Below are positions 7,264-15,236 of a stretch of 64,000 nucleotides of DNA, piece by piece. The stretch is from Mycobacterium sp. 236(2023). GTDB lineage: Bacteria > Actinomycetota > Actinomycetes > Mycobacteriales > Mycobacteriaceae. The stretch covers positions 1,054,001 through 1,118,000 of the forward strand of contig NZ_JARSBP010000003.1 of the NCBI RefSeq assembly GCF_029623955.1, in the 5' to 3' direction. The notes beneath the pieces were generated by a model. That model did no database searches. It saw only the letters and a list, made by a program, of their open reading frames with translations, and had not been told where the DNA came from. A program made the translations under genes and the position numbers. Every line of letters begins with the position of its first letter. Position 1 is the stretch's first letter.

Positions 7264-9251
7264 CGCGCCTGAGCCAGGGCGGCACGCCCGAACGCACAGT
7301 CGACAACACCCGCCAACCGCCTCAATGTCTCGACGGCCCGCGGGTCCCCGAGGCGGACCCCGTCGAGCGATGCGCGAAGGGCGACAGCCATCTGCCCACC
7401 TCGCTCGGCCGCCTTCACGGCCTCGCGTGACGCCGCCACGGCACCGTGATCGTCGCGCCTGGCCGCCATCGTCCAGGCCCGCGCCAGCGCCAGTTCGGGA
7501 GCGAACAGCATCGACTTCAGGCCGTGCCGAGACTCCGCCCGGGACAACGCTTTTCCGGCCTCAACGGTCTGGCCGAGCTGCCCCAGCGCCTGCGCCAGCA
7601 GCATCCAGGCCAACGGACCCCACGAATAGCCGGTCGGTGCCAGCGTCGCCGCCGAGTCCCGCAACAGCGACACCGCCTGTGCCAGATCTCCGGAAGCGAT
7701 CAGCGCATCGGCGATCAACACCTCGCCGATCGCGCGCCCGGGCTGACGCCGCTGCGCGAAGTCGGTCAGCCGCTGAGCCAACGCCTGCGCGGCTCCCGGA
7801 TCCCCGGACATGACCAGCGCCGTCGTCTGGCCGAGCCCGCTCGTGAACCGCAACAGCCCCGGCTGGCCCGCCGACAACGCACGCTCGGCCAGGGCGTCGA
7901 CGTCGGTGAACCTGCCCGTCCGCGCCGAGCTGAGCGCCGCCGCCGACGCCGCCCAGCCCACGGCTGTCTCGTCGGCGTCCGGTGAAGCCAGCACTTCGTC
8001 GGCGATCTCCATGGCACGGCCGACATTTCCGGCATTCATCGTGAAGGTGGCCGACAGCGCGTCCAACGTCACGCGCGCCGAGGGCGACGACACCTTGCCT
8101 CGGGTGGCACGCAGGAACGCCGTCGCACGCTCCGGCTCGGACAACATCCAGAACTGATTGGCCGCCGTCGGCAGCGCCCACGCCATCAACTCGGCCTCGC
8201 TCAGGGCCCCCGGATCGATCTCCGCGAGCACGGAATCCGCTTCCCGGCCGCGGCCCTGCCAGGCGAGCGCATAGCCGACCGTCAGGCGCGCATCGAGGTC
8301 GGCGGACTGTCCGAGGGCGGCGCGCCCGAGCCGTTCGCTGAGTTCCAGATCGCCCAGCCGTAACGCCTCGCGGGCCGCGGCGCAGACCTCGGACGTGGAC
8401 TGGGGGCGGTCACTGCCGATCGCCAGGTGCGCCATCCGGAGTCGACCCACAACGCCCACGCTGCCCACCGACAGCCGCTCGGCCATCGCCGTGCGCAGGC
8501 GCCTCAGGTCCGGGCCTCCCATCGCGCTGCGGACCGCATCGAGCAGGAGCGGATGCGCCGGGCGCAGCTCACCGTCTTCGACGACGACCGCCCCGCACGC
8601 GACGGCCGCGTCCACCGCGTCGGCACCCGCCAGCGCCTCGGCGTCGCCTGTGCGCAGCGGATCCGTGACGGAGAGGAATTCCAGCACCCGGCCGACCTCG
8701 GCGGGCAGGGTCTCGACGAACTCGCCGACCTGAGCCATCAGGCGAGCGTCGTCGTGGCCCGGGGGCTGGAGGTCGATGCGCGTCACCAGACCGTCGCGCC
8801 ACAGCGCGGTCACCTCGGCCGGCACCGGCCCGTCGCCCATCGTCGCGGTGACGAGCAGCCGCACCGTGCCTGCGAGCGCCAATTGGTAGACCAGAGCCGC
8901 CGACAGCGGGTCCAGCAGATGCGCATCGTCGACGATCAGCAGTCGTTCGTCACCGAGCGACTCCCGGGCCGTACGCAATACCGTCGTCGTCGTCCCCGTC
9001 TCGGGGACGTCGAGAAGACCTTCGAAGGCGGCGAACGGAACCGCTTGCCGCGACGCCGTCGCGCGAACCCAGTCCACCCGCGAGAACCCGGCGCCGATCC
9101 GTTCGGCCGCCATCCGCACCAACGACGTCTTGCCCACTCCGGCCGGGCCGATCAGCACTGCGCCCGCGCGTGTACGGACCCCGAATTCGAGCTGGTCGAG
9201 AGCGGGTTCGGCGGGCACAATCACCCATCCGAGCGGTAGAGGCGAAGGCAC
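7260..9251 (-). CDS. Large P-loop ATPase with TPR-like repeats (LAL-type regulator lacking HTH)
   Basis: The 663-residue protein starts at GTG 9251. The N-terminal AAA/STAND-type ATPase has Walker A GPAGVGKT (35-42) and Walker B LLIVDDAHLLD (104-114). From about 280 on it is an alanine/leucine-rich helical repeat region resembling the TPR arms of large LuxR-family (LAL/MalT-like) regulators. Those end in a LuxR helix-turn-helix; this one stops at CAFGRAALAQAR with no such domain. It may therefore be a signalling scaffold or a regulator acting through partners. The position equals Rv1204c, a conserved hypothetical. It is divergent from the LOG-family gene with only 31 bases between starts. Confidence 0.8.
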   Translation of the reverse strand: MPSPLPLGWVIVPAEPALDQLEFGVRTRAGAVLIGPAGVGKTSLVRMAAERIGAGFSRVDWVRATASRQAVPFAAFEGLLDVPETGTTTTVLRTARESLGDERLLIVDDAHLLDPLSAALVYQLALAGTVRLLVTATMGDGPVPAEVTALWRDGLVTRIDLQPPGHDDARLMAQVGEFVETLPAEVGRVLEFLSVTDPLRTGDAEALAGADAVDAAVACGAVVVEDGELRPAHPLLLDAVRSAMGGPDLRRLRTAMAERLSVGSVGVVGRLRMAHLAIGSDRPQSTSEVCAAAREALRLGDLELSERLGRAALGQSADLDARLTVGYALAWQGRGREADSVLAEIDPGALSEAELMAWALPTAANQFWMLSEPERATAFLRATRGKVSSPSARVTLDALSATFTMNAGNVGRAMEIADEVLASPDADETAVGWAASAAALSSARTGRFTDVDALAERALSAGQPGLLRFTSGLGQTTALVMSGDPGAAQALAQRLTDFAQRRQPGRAIGEVLIADALIASGDLAQAVSLLRDSAATLAPTGYSWGPLAWMLLAQALGQLGQTVEAGKALSRAESRHGLKSMLFAPELALARAWTMAARRDDHGAVAASREAVKAAERGGQMAVALRASLDGVRLGDPRAVETLRRLAGVVDCAFGRAALAQAR

Positions 9252-9270
9252 AAGCCGGAGTCTATGTCGC

Positions 9271-9276
9271 TAGGTT
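9271..9276 (+). promoter_or_regulatory. -10 element TAGGTT for leaderless LOG-family gene
   Basis: TAGGTT plus 6 bases leads directly to GTG 9283, predicting a leaderless transcript. The 31-base divergent gap leaves no room for a leader with a Shine-Dalgarno. Confidence 0.5.
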
Positions 9277-9282
9277 GGTGGT

Positions 9283-9846
9283 GTGTCCCGAGATCCGGAC
9301 CGCGAATGGGCGGTGTGCGTCTACTGCGCCTCGGGCCCGGTGCACCCCGAATTGTTGGAGCTCGCCCGCAAAGTCGGCAAGGGAATCGCCGACCGGGGTT
9401 GGACGCTCGTGTCTGGGGGCGGCAACGTCTCGGCGATGGGAGCGGTCGCCGCCGCCGCGCGCTCGCACGGCGGATACACCGTCGGGGTGATCCCCAAAGC
9501 GCTCGTGCACAAAGAGGTGGCCGACACCGAAGCAGACGAGCTGGTGGTCACCGACACGATGCGCGAACGCAAACAGGTGATGGAGGACCGCGCCGACGCG
9601 TTCATCGCGCTGCCCGGCGGCATCGGCACCCTCGAGGAGTTCTTCGAAGCCTGGACAGCGGGCTATTTGGGTATGCACACCAAACCGATCGTGATGCTCG
9701 ACAACGTGGGGCACTACGACGGTCTCCTGGCCTGGCTGCGGGGGTTGGTCCGAACGGGATTCGTCGCCGAGGAAGCGATGCGGTGCCTCACCGTCGTCGG
9801 CGACGTCGACGCCGCTCTGACCGCCTGCGCGCCACAGCTAGGTTGA
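9283..9846 (+). CDS. LOG-family protein (TIGR00730, cytokinin riboside 5'-monophosphate phosphoribohydrolase type)
   Basis: The 187-residue Rossmann-like protein carries the family signature: MRERKQ at 93-98 and PGGIGTLEE at 111-119, plus the glycine-rich VSGGGNVSAMG near 43-53. LOG enzymes cleave the N-glycosidic bond of (cytokinin) nucleoside 5'-monophosphates, releasing ribose 5-phosphate. The M. tuberculosis orthologue at the same place, Rv1205, has been linked to cytokinin production. The start is GTG 9283, supported by the -10 element. It lies upstream of fadD6 in the same direction with a 34-base gap. Physiological substrate in this organism is not shown by sequence. Confidence 0.92.
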   Translation: MSRDPDREWAVCVYCASGPVHPELLELARKVGKGIADRGWTLVSGGGNVSAMGAVAAAARSHGGYTVGVIPKALVHKEVADTEADELVVTDTMRERKQVMEDRADAFIALPGGIGTLEEFFEAWTAGYLGMHTKPIVMLDNVGHYDGLLAWLRGLVRTGFVAEEAMRCLTVVGDVDAALTACAPQLG

Positions 9847-9880
9847 CGCACACATCATCAGCGGAGATAGCGGAGGCACA

Positions 9881-11686
9881 GTGAGCACCAAGTCGGGGAC
9901 CCGCAGCAGCGTCGGACTGCTCGATATCGCCAGCCAGATACCGGGACTGCTGAAGGACACCCCGACGATCGTGCGCGGCGTGGTGACCGGGTTCGGCGCC
10001 CGCCCCACCGCCAAGACGTCCATCGGCAAGGTCTTCCAGGACCGTGCCGCGCGCTACGCCGACAAGGTGTTCCTCAAGTTCGAGGACCAAGAGATCACCT
10101 ACGGCGAGGCCAACGAGACCGTCAACCGCTACGCGGCCGTCCTGGCCGCCAAAGGTGTCGGCCACGGCGATGTCGTCGGCATCATGCTGCGCAACTCCCC
10201 GGACCCGGTGCTGCTGATGCTGGCCGTGGTCAAGTGCGGCGCGGTGTCGGGCATGCTCAACTACCACCAGCGTGACGAGGTGCTCAAGCACAGCCTCGGG
10301 TTGCTCGACGCCTCGGTCGTCGTCGCCGCCACCGAGTTCGTCGAACCCATCACCGAGTCCGGCGCCAACACCGACGGCCTGGTGACCCTCGACGAACTCA
10401 AGCAGCTCGCCGAGACCGCGCCGTCCACCAACCCGGCGACCACCGCGGCGGTACTGGCGAAGGACAAAGCGTTCTACATCTTCACCTCGGGCACCACCGG
10501 CATGCCGAAGGCCAGCGTCATGACGCACTACCGCTGGCTGCGCGCACTCGCCGGGTTCGGCGGTCTCGGGATGCGCCTGAACTCCAGCGACACGCTGTAC
10601 TGCTGCCTGCCGCTCTATCACAACAACGCGCTGACGGTGGCGCTGTCGTCGGTGCTGAACTCGGGTTCGACGCTGGCGCTGGGCAAGTCGTTCTCGGCAT
10701 CGAAGTTCTGGGACGACGTGATCCGCTACGACGCCACCGCGTTCGTCTACATCGGCGAGATCTGCACCTATCTGCTCAACCAGCCTGAGAAGCCGACCGA
10801 CCGCAAGCACAAGGTCAGGGTGATCTGCGGCAACGGTCTGCGCCCGGCGATCTGGGACGACTTCACGAAGCGGTTCGGCATCAAGAGGGTGTGCGAGTTC
10901 TACGCCGCCAGCGAGGGCAACACCGCTTTCGTCAACGTCCTCAACATCGACAAGACCACCGGCATCTGCCCGAGCCCGATCGTGTTCGTCGAATACGACG
11001 AGGCCTCCGGCGACCCGAAGCGCGGTGACGACGGCCGGGTCCGCAAGGTCAAGACGGGTGAGCCGGGGCTACTGCTGTCGAAGGTCAGCAACTTCCAGCC
11101 GTTCGACGGCTACACCGACAAGAAGGAGTCGGAGAAGAAGCTCGTCCGCGACGCGTTCAAGGATGGCGACGTCTGGTTCAACACCGGTGACCTGATGCGC
11201 GCGCAGGGCATGGGCCACGCCGCTTTCACCGACCGGCTCGGCGACACCTTCCGCTGGAAGGGGGAGAACGTCGCCACCACCGAGGTCGAGGCCGCGGTGT
11301 CCACCGATCCGCAGATCGAGGAGGCCACGGTGTTCGGCGTCGAGGTGCCCGACACCGGCGGCCGGGCCGGCATGGTCGCAATCCAGCTCAAGGACGGCCA
11401 GGAGTTCGACGGCAAGGCGCTGGCCAAGGCCGCCTACGACAAGCTGCCCGGCTACGCGGTGCCGCTGTTCGTCCGCGTCGTCAAGGAGCTCGCGCACACA
11501 TCGACGTTCAAGAGCCAGAAGGGCGACCTCCGCAAGGAGGGTTACGGCGGCTCCAGCGGCGAGGGCGACGACGACGATGTGAAGGTCGAGGACCCGATCT
11601 ACGTGCTGTCCGGACGCGACGAAGGCTACGTCGAGTTCTACGAGGAGTACCTCGCCGAGGTCAAGGACGGCAAGAAGCCCAAGTAG
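9881..11686 (+). CDS. fadD6: Long/very-long-chain fatty-acid-CoA ligase FadD6
   Basis: The 601-residue ANL-superfamily enzyme activates fatty acids to acyl-AMP and then acyl-CoA. The AMP-binding P-loop FTSGTTGMPK is at 201-210. The adenylate motifs FYAASEGNTAF and, later, DVWFNTGDL and DRLGDTFRWKGENVATTEVE are intact, and a C-terminal lid lysine region (FKSQKGDLRKEGY) is present. The DRLGDTFRWKGENV form is characteristic of the FATP/very-long-chain branch rather than classical FadD. The start is GTG 9881, with GGAGG upstream. Position and length match Rv1206. It could feed CoA esters into lipid remodelling. The acidic stretch GEGDDDDVKVED near 563 is a surface loop with no known function. Confidence 0.93.
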   Translation: MSTKSGTRSSVGLLDIASQIPGLLKDTPTIVRGVVTGFGARPTAKTSIGKVFQDRAARYADKVFLKFEDQEITYGEANETVNRYAAVLAAKGVGHGDVVGIMLRNSPDPVLLMLAVVKCGAVSGMLNYHQRDEVLKHSLGLLDASVVVAATEFVEPITESGANTDGLVTLDELKQLAETAPSTNPATTAAVLAKDKAFYIFTSGTTGMPKASVMTHYRWLRALAGFGGLGMRLNSSDTLYCCLPLYHNNALTVALSSVLNSGSTLALGKSFSASKFWDDVIRYDATAFVYIGEICTYLLNQPEKPTDRKHKVRVICGNGLRPAIWDDFTKRFGIKRVCEFYAASEGNTAFVNVLNIDKTTGICPSPIVFVEYDEASGDPKRGDDGRVRKVKTGEPGLLLSKVSNFQPFDGYTDKKESEKKLVRDAFKDGDVWFNTGDLMRAQGMGHAAFTDRLGDTFRWKGENVATTEVEAAVSTDPQIEEATVFGVEVPDTGGRAGMVAIQLKDGQEFDGKALAKAAYDKLPGYAVPLFVRVVKELAHTSTFKSQKGDLRKEGYGGSSGEGDDDDVKVEDPIYVLSGRDEGYVEFYEEYLAEVKDGKKPK

Positions 11687-11716
11687 CGGCCGAAACGCGG
11701 GCCTCTCACCGGCCCG

Positions 11717-11722
11717 TAGCCT
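11717..11722 (+). promoter_or_regulatory. -10 element TAGCCT for leaderless folP2
   Basis: TAGCCT is followed by 7 bases and the GTG at 11730, which places the predicted transcription start on or next to the start codon. Confidence 0.45.
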
Positions 11723-11729
11723 GGTAGGC

Positions 11730-12605
11730 GTGCAGTCGACGTTTCTGGGGCGCCCGGTGGCGGGCGATCGCGCGCTGATCATGGCGATCGTGAACCGCAC
11801 ACCGGATTCGTTCTACGACCGCGGCGCCACCTTCAGCGACGACGCCGCCAAGGACGCTGCGCACCGCGTCGTCGAGGACGGTGCCAACATCGTCGACGTC
11901 GGAGGGGTGAAGGCGGGGCCGGGAGTGACGGTCGACGAGGGCGAGGAGATCGCGCGTGTCGTGCCGTTCATCGAATGGTTGCGCGACGCGTTCCCTGACA
12001 CGTTGATCAGCGTCGACACCTGGCGGGCCGAGGTCGCCAAGCAGGCGTGCGCGGCCGGGGCGGACCTGATCAACGACACCTGGGGCGGTGCCGATCCGAA
12101 CCTGGCGCAGGTCGCGGCCGAATTCAACGCCGGCCTGGTGTGCTCACACACCGGCGGCGCGGTGCCCCGAACGCGCCCGTTCCGGGTGAACTACGGGCTG
12201 TCCGAGCGCGGCGTCGTCGACGACGTCATCGCCGAGGTGACGGCTGCGGCCGAACGTGCGGTGGCTATCGGCGTGCGACGGGACGGGATTCTCATCGATC
12301 CGACCCACGATTTCGGGAAAAACACTTACCACGGTCTTAGTTTGTTGCGCCATGTAAAAGACCTTGTAAACACTGGATGGCCGGTCCTGATGGCGCTCAG
12401 CAACAAAGATTTCGTCGGGGAAACTCTGGGTGTGAGCCTCACTGAACGCCTGGAGGGCACCCTGGCAGCGACCGCCCTGGCGGCCGCCGACGGAGCCGCG
12501 ATGTTCCGGGTACACGAGGTGGGGCCCACACGTCGGGTACTGGAGATGGTTGCGTCAATCCAAGGCGCCCGTCCGCCGAAACGCACGGTGAGGGGACTGG
12601 CATGA
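11730..12605 (+). CDS. folP2: Dihydropteroate synthase-like protein FolP2
   Basis: The 291-residue TIM-barrel protein of the pterin-binding family contains MAIVNRTPDSFYD (DHPS region 1), VDVGGVKAGPG, SVDTWRAEVA, LINDTWGG and the late ILIDPTHDFGKN. The second DHPS paralogue of mycobacteria (Rv1207) is reported not to be the main folate enzyme. Here too several classical residues differ: GGVKAGPG replaces the GGESTRPG loop that closes over p-aminobenzoate. This supports a different reaction that is still unassigned. The start is GTG 11730. The stop overlaps the gpgS ATG (ATGA), so the two are translationally coupled. Codon use turns unusually AT-rich around 12310-12440. Confidence 0.9.
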   Translation: MQSTFLGRPVAGDRALIMAIVNRTPDSFYDRGATFSDDAAKDAAHRVVEDGANIVDVGGVKAGPGVTVDEGEEIARVVPFIEWLRDAFPDTLISVDTWRAEVAKQACAAGADLINDTWGGADPNLAQVAAEFNAGLVCSHTGGAVPRTRPFRVNYGLSERGVVDDVIAEVTAAAERAVAIGVRRDGILIDPTHDFGKNTYHGLSLLRHVKDLVNTGWPVLMALSNKDFVGETLGVSLTERLEGTLAATALAAADGAAMFRVHEVGPTRRVLEMVASIQGARPPKRTVRGLA

Positions 12606-13561
12606 CTGTTCTGTCTGATCGCGTGGACGAGTTGACCACGCACGGGGTGGCCGAACACCGCTGGCTCAAGGACCACAGCTGGAGGCGTCCGAACTGGACC
12701 ATTGCCGAGCTGGAAGCCGCCAAACGAGGCCGCACGGTGTCGGTGGTGCTTCCCGCGCTCAACGAAGAGGAGACCGTCGCCAGCGTCGTCGAGACGATCA
12801 CGCCGCTGCTGGGCGGGCTCGTCGATGAACTGATCGTCCTCGACTCCGGGTCCACCGATGACACCGAGATCCGCGCGGTGGCCGCCGGGGCCAGGGTGGT
12901 GAGCCGTGAGGTCGCGCTGCCCGAGGTGGCGCCGCAGCCGGGCAAGGGCGAAGTGCTGTGGCGTTCTCTGGCCGCGACCACCGGCGATGTCATCGCATTC
13001 GTCGACTCCGACCTGATCGACCCCGATCCGATGTTCGTGCCCAAGCTGCTCGGCCCCCTTCTGACCGCCGACGGCGTGCACCTGGTCAAGGGCTTCTACC
13101 GCCGCCCGCTCAAGGTCAGCGGCAAGGAGGACGCCAACGGCGGCGGCCGGGTCACCGAGTTGGTGGCACGTCCACTGCTCGCCGCGCTGCGCCCGGAGCT
13201 GATGTGCCTGTACCAGCCGCTGGGCGGTGAGTACGCGGGCACCCGCGAGCTGTTGACGGCGGTGCCGTTCGCCCCGGGCTACGGCGTGGAGATCGGCCTT
13301 CTCGTCGACACCTACGACCGGCTGGGGCTCGACGGCATCGCCCAGGTCAACCTCGGTGTCCGCACGCACCGCAACCGGCCGCTGACCGAGCTTGCGTCGA
13401 TGAGCAGGCAGGTCATCGCGACGCTGCTGTCGCGGTGCGGTGTCCCGGACTCGGGTGTCGGCCTGACGCAGTTCTTCGCCGACGGCCAGGACTACACGCC
13501 GAGGACGTCGACGGTGTCGCTCGACGACCGCCCGCCGATGATCACGCTGCGCCCTCGCTGA
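12602..13561 (+). CDS. gpgS: Glucosyl-3-phosphoglycerate synthase
   Basis: The 319-residue GT81-family glycosyltransferase (GT-A fold) transfers glucose from a nucleotide sugar to 3-phosphoglycerate. This is the first step of methylglucose lipopolysaccharide synthesis. Visible motifs are VVLPALNEEETV near 48-59, LDSGSTDDTEIR near 80-91, and the metal-binding DSD at 135-137 in AFVDSDLIDPDP. Length and sequence match the characterised mycobacterial enzyme (Rv1208). It overlaps folP2 by 4 bases and is followed after 34 bases by the DivIVA-like gene. The glycogen genes glgM and glgC lie 1.7 kb further on, consistent with a local cluster for alpha-glucan metabolism. Confidence 0.96.
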   Translation: MTVLSDRVDELTTHGVAEHRWLKDHSWRRPNWTIAELEAAKRGRTVSVVLPALNEEETVASVVETITPLLGGLVDELIVLDSGSTDDTEIRAVAAGARVVSREVALPEVAPQPGKGEVLWRSLAATTGDVIAFVDSDLIDPDPMFVPKLLGPLLTADGVHLVKGFYRRPLKVSGKEDANGGGRVTELVARPLLAALRPELMCLYQPLGGEYAGTRELLTAVPFAPGYGVEIGLLVDTYDRLGLDGIAQVNLGVRTHRNRPLTELASMSRQVIATLLSRCGVPDSGVGLTQFFADGQDYTPRTSTVSLDDRPPMITLRPR

Positions 13562-13595
13562 CCCACGTGTCACCGCCTTCGGGCACTATCGAGGC

Positions 13596-13958
13596 GTGAC
13601 ACTCGTCCTGCTCTACCTCGTCGTGCTCGTTCTTGTCGGCATCGTCCTGTTCGCTGTCGGCAGCGCGCTCTTCGGCCGCGGCGAGGTGTTGCCGCCGCTG
13701 CCGCGCGGAACCACCGCCACGGTGCTGCCCGCGTCCGGTGTCACCGGTGCCGACGTCGACGCGGTCAAGTTCACCCAGACCTTGCGGGGCTATAAGACCA
13801 GCGAGGTCGACTGGGTGCTCGACCGGTTGGGGCAGGAAGTCGACGCGCTGCGCGGCGAACTCGCGGCGGTGCGCGCGGCGCACGGCATCCCCGATCCGGC
13901 CGACGAGGTCCACGAACCCGCGCACGCCCTGCCGCCCGAGTTCGGTGATGACACGTGA
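13596..13958 (+). CDS. Small membrane protein with DivIVA-like domain (Rv1209 type)
   Basis: The 120-residue protein has one N-terminal transmembrane helix (about 2-26, LVLLYLVVLVLVGIVLFAVG), then a DivIVA-type motif, VDAVKFTQTLRGYKTSEVDW, followed by a short coiled coil (LDRLGQEVDALRGELAAVR). DivIVA/Wag31 domains recognise curved membrane and organise polar growth in actinobacteria; this short single-pass version is a different, uncharacterised member. The start is GTG 13596, preceded by CACTAT and 6 bases, so a leaderless message is possible. Its TGA overlaps the tagA GTG (GTGA). Confidence 0.85.
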   Translation: MTLVLLYLVVLVLVGIVLFAVGSALFGRGEVLPPLPRGTTATVLPASGVTGADVDAVKFTQTLRGYKTSEVDWVLDRLGQEVDALRGELAAVRAAHGIPDPADEVHEPAHALPPEFGDDT

Positions 13959-14557
13959 GCGACGCCGACGTCCGGATCCGGTGTGGGTGGATCGACCAGT
14001 CGCGGCTGTCGGCACCCGACTTCGAGATGTACCGCGACTACCACGACAACGAATGGGGGCGCCCCCTTCGTGACTCGGGAGCGTTGTTCGAACGGGTGAG
14101 CCTGGAGGCGTTCCAGAGTGGGTTGTCGTGGCTCATCATCTTGCGCAAGCGAAACAACTTCCGCGCCGCGTTCGACGGGTTCGACGTCGAACGCGTCGCC
14201 CGTTTCGGGGACCGCGACGTGGAACGTCTGATGGGCGATGCCGGCATCGTGCGCAACCGCGCCAAGATCGACGCGACGATCGCCAACGCGCGCGTCGTCG
14301 CCGATATGGCCGACAACGGCGCCGACCTGGGGGAGTTGTTGTGGTCGTTCGCTCCTTCTGACAGGGCGACGCGGGCGCGTCCCGCCAGCTTGTCGGACGT
14401 CGCGGCGGTCACGCCCGAATCCACGGCGATGGCCAAAGATCTCAAGAAGCGTGGCTTCCGCTTCGTCGGGCCGACGACGGCGTACGCGCTGATGCAGGCA
14501 ACCGGGATGGTCGACGACCACACGGCCGACTGCTGGGTCCCGCGCCCCGGCAGCTGA
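13955..14557 (+). CDS. tagA: DNA-3-methyladenine glycosylase I
   Basis: The 200-residue Tag-family base-excision enzyme removes 3-methyladenine from alkylated DNA. The zinc snap is complete: C10 (IRCGW), H30 (YHDNEW), H189 and C193 (DDHTADCW). The catalytic region SLEAFQSGLSW contains E51. The fold-defining LKKRGFRFVGPTTAYALMQA is near 169-188. The start GTG overlaps the previous stop by 4 bases, so expression is coupled to the DivIVA-like gene. Synteny matches Rv1210. Confidence 0.95.
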   Translation: MSDADVRIRCGWIDQSRLSAPDFEMYRDYHDNEWGRPLRDSGALFERVSLEAFQSGLSWLIILRKRNNFRAAFDGFDVERVARFGDRDVERLMGDAGIVRNRAKIDATIANARVVADMADNGADLGELLWSFAPSDRATRARPASLSDVAAVTPESTAMAKDLKKRGFRFVGPTTAYALMQATGMVDDHTADCWVPRPGS

Positions 14558-14625
14558 GCTGTGAAGTTGTTGACAGCGACCATGTTTCGACCGACAGAAG
14601 GCTGCGCCGCCGAGAGGATCGGGGA

Positions 14626-14870
14626 ATGGACGACAACCTGAAGGCAGTCGCGGACACCGGAATCCTCGTGGCCGCTATCCGTGCTCGCGAGACGGCGCGT
14701 GAAGGTGGTCTGTTCACCGACCCGTGCGCCGAGCGATTGGCCACAGGTGGGGGCGGTGGCAGGCTCCCGTCGCCCCCGAGGACGTGCCGGATGCGCCTCG
14801 TGGCTACTTCGTCGAGGCGATCAAGACCACTGTTTCGGAGATCAAGAAAGCGCCATCCGGGCAGCTATAG
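14626..14870 (+). pseudogene. Fragment of a TIGR00027-type SAM-dependent methyltransferase
   Basis: From ATG 14626 the frame reads MDDNLKAVADTGILVAAIRA and then RETAREGGLFTDPCAERLA. This matches the start of mycobacterial TIGR00027/LCM-type methyltransferases (TGxxVAAxRAxET...LFxDPxAxxL). At a G-rich run (about 14747-14760) this frame loses coding character. The +2 frame continues with coding-like sequence (VAPEDVPDAPRGYFVEAIK) to a TAG at 14868-14870. The family is normally about 300 residues, so this is a frameshifted, truncated remnant of at most about 80 residues. It sits between tagA and the DUF3117 gene. Bases 14871-15040 show no gene. Confidence 0.6.
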
Positions 14871-15055
14871 CCGGGTCTTCGCACACGACCTGGCCTGGAT
14901 AGGGAACAATGGAGGTCTGTAGCAGTTCAGAGTCGGGTGCTGTCAGCGCATGTCGCGATGCCGAGCCCGAGTCGTGAACAGACCGGATCGTTGTAAGACC
15001 CGTTCGTGGAAAGACCAAGGCCCTGACGGGCGGCCGATGGTGGAGGGAGCACTCG

Positions 15056-15223
15056 ATGGCGGCGATGAAGCCCCGGACCGGAGACGGTCCACTGGAAGCA
15101 ACCAAGGAGGGGCGAGGCATCGTGATGCGGGTTCCACTGGAAGGTGGTGGCCGCCTTGTCGTCGAACTCACGCCGGACGAGGCAGCGGCACTCGGCGATG
15201 AGTTGAAGGGCGTGACCAGCTAG
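15056..15223 (+). CDS. DUF3117 protein, 55 residues (Rv1211 type)
   Basis: The short gene reads MAAMKPRTGDGPLEATKEGR and ends DEAAALGDELKGVTS with TAG at 15221-15223. It is preceded by a strong GGAGGGAG (15042-15049) 6 bases before the ATG. The sequence is near-identical to the widely conserved actinobacterial DUF3117 family. The M. tuberculosis orthologue has been described as calmodulin-like, which sequence alone does not settle because no canonical 12-residue EF-hand loop is visible. It is convergent with glgM, whose stop lies 14 bases away. Its small size makes it easy to miss in automatic annotation. Confidence 0.92.
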   Translation: MAAMKPRTGDGPLEATKEGRGIVMRVPLEGGGRLVVELTPDEAAALGDELKGVTS

Positions 15224-15236
15224 CGCTGTCGCTCGG

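Noticed and set aside
14570..14598. TTGACA as -35 of a promoter for the methyltransferase remnant
   Set aside because: No TANNNT hexamer lies at the proper distance (GACAGA only).
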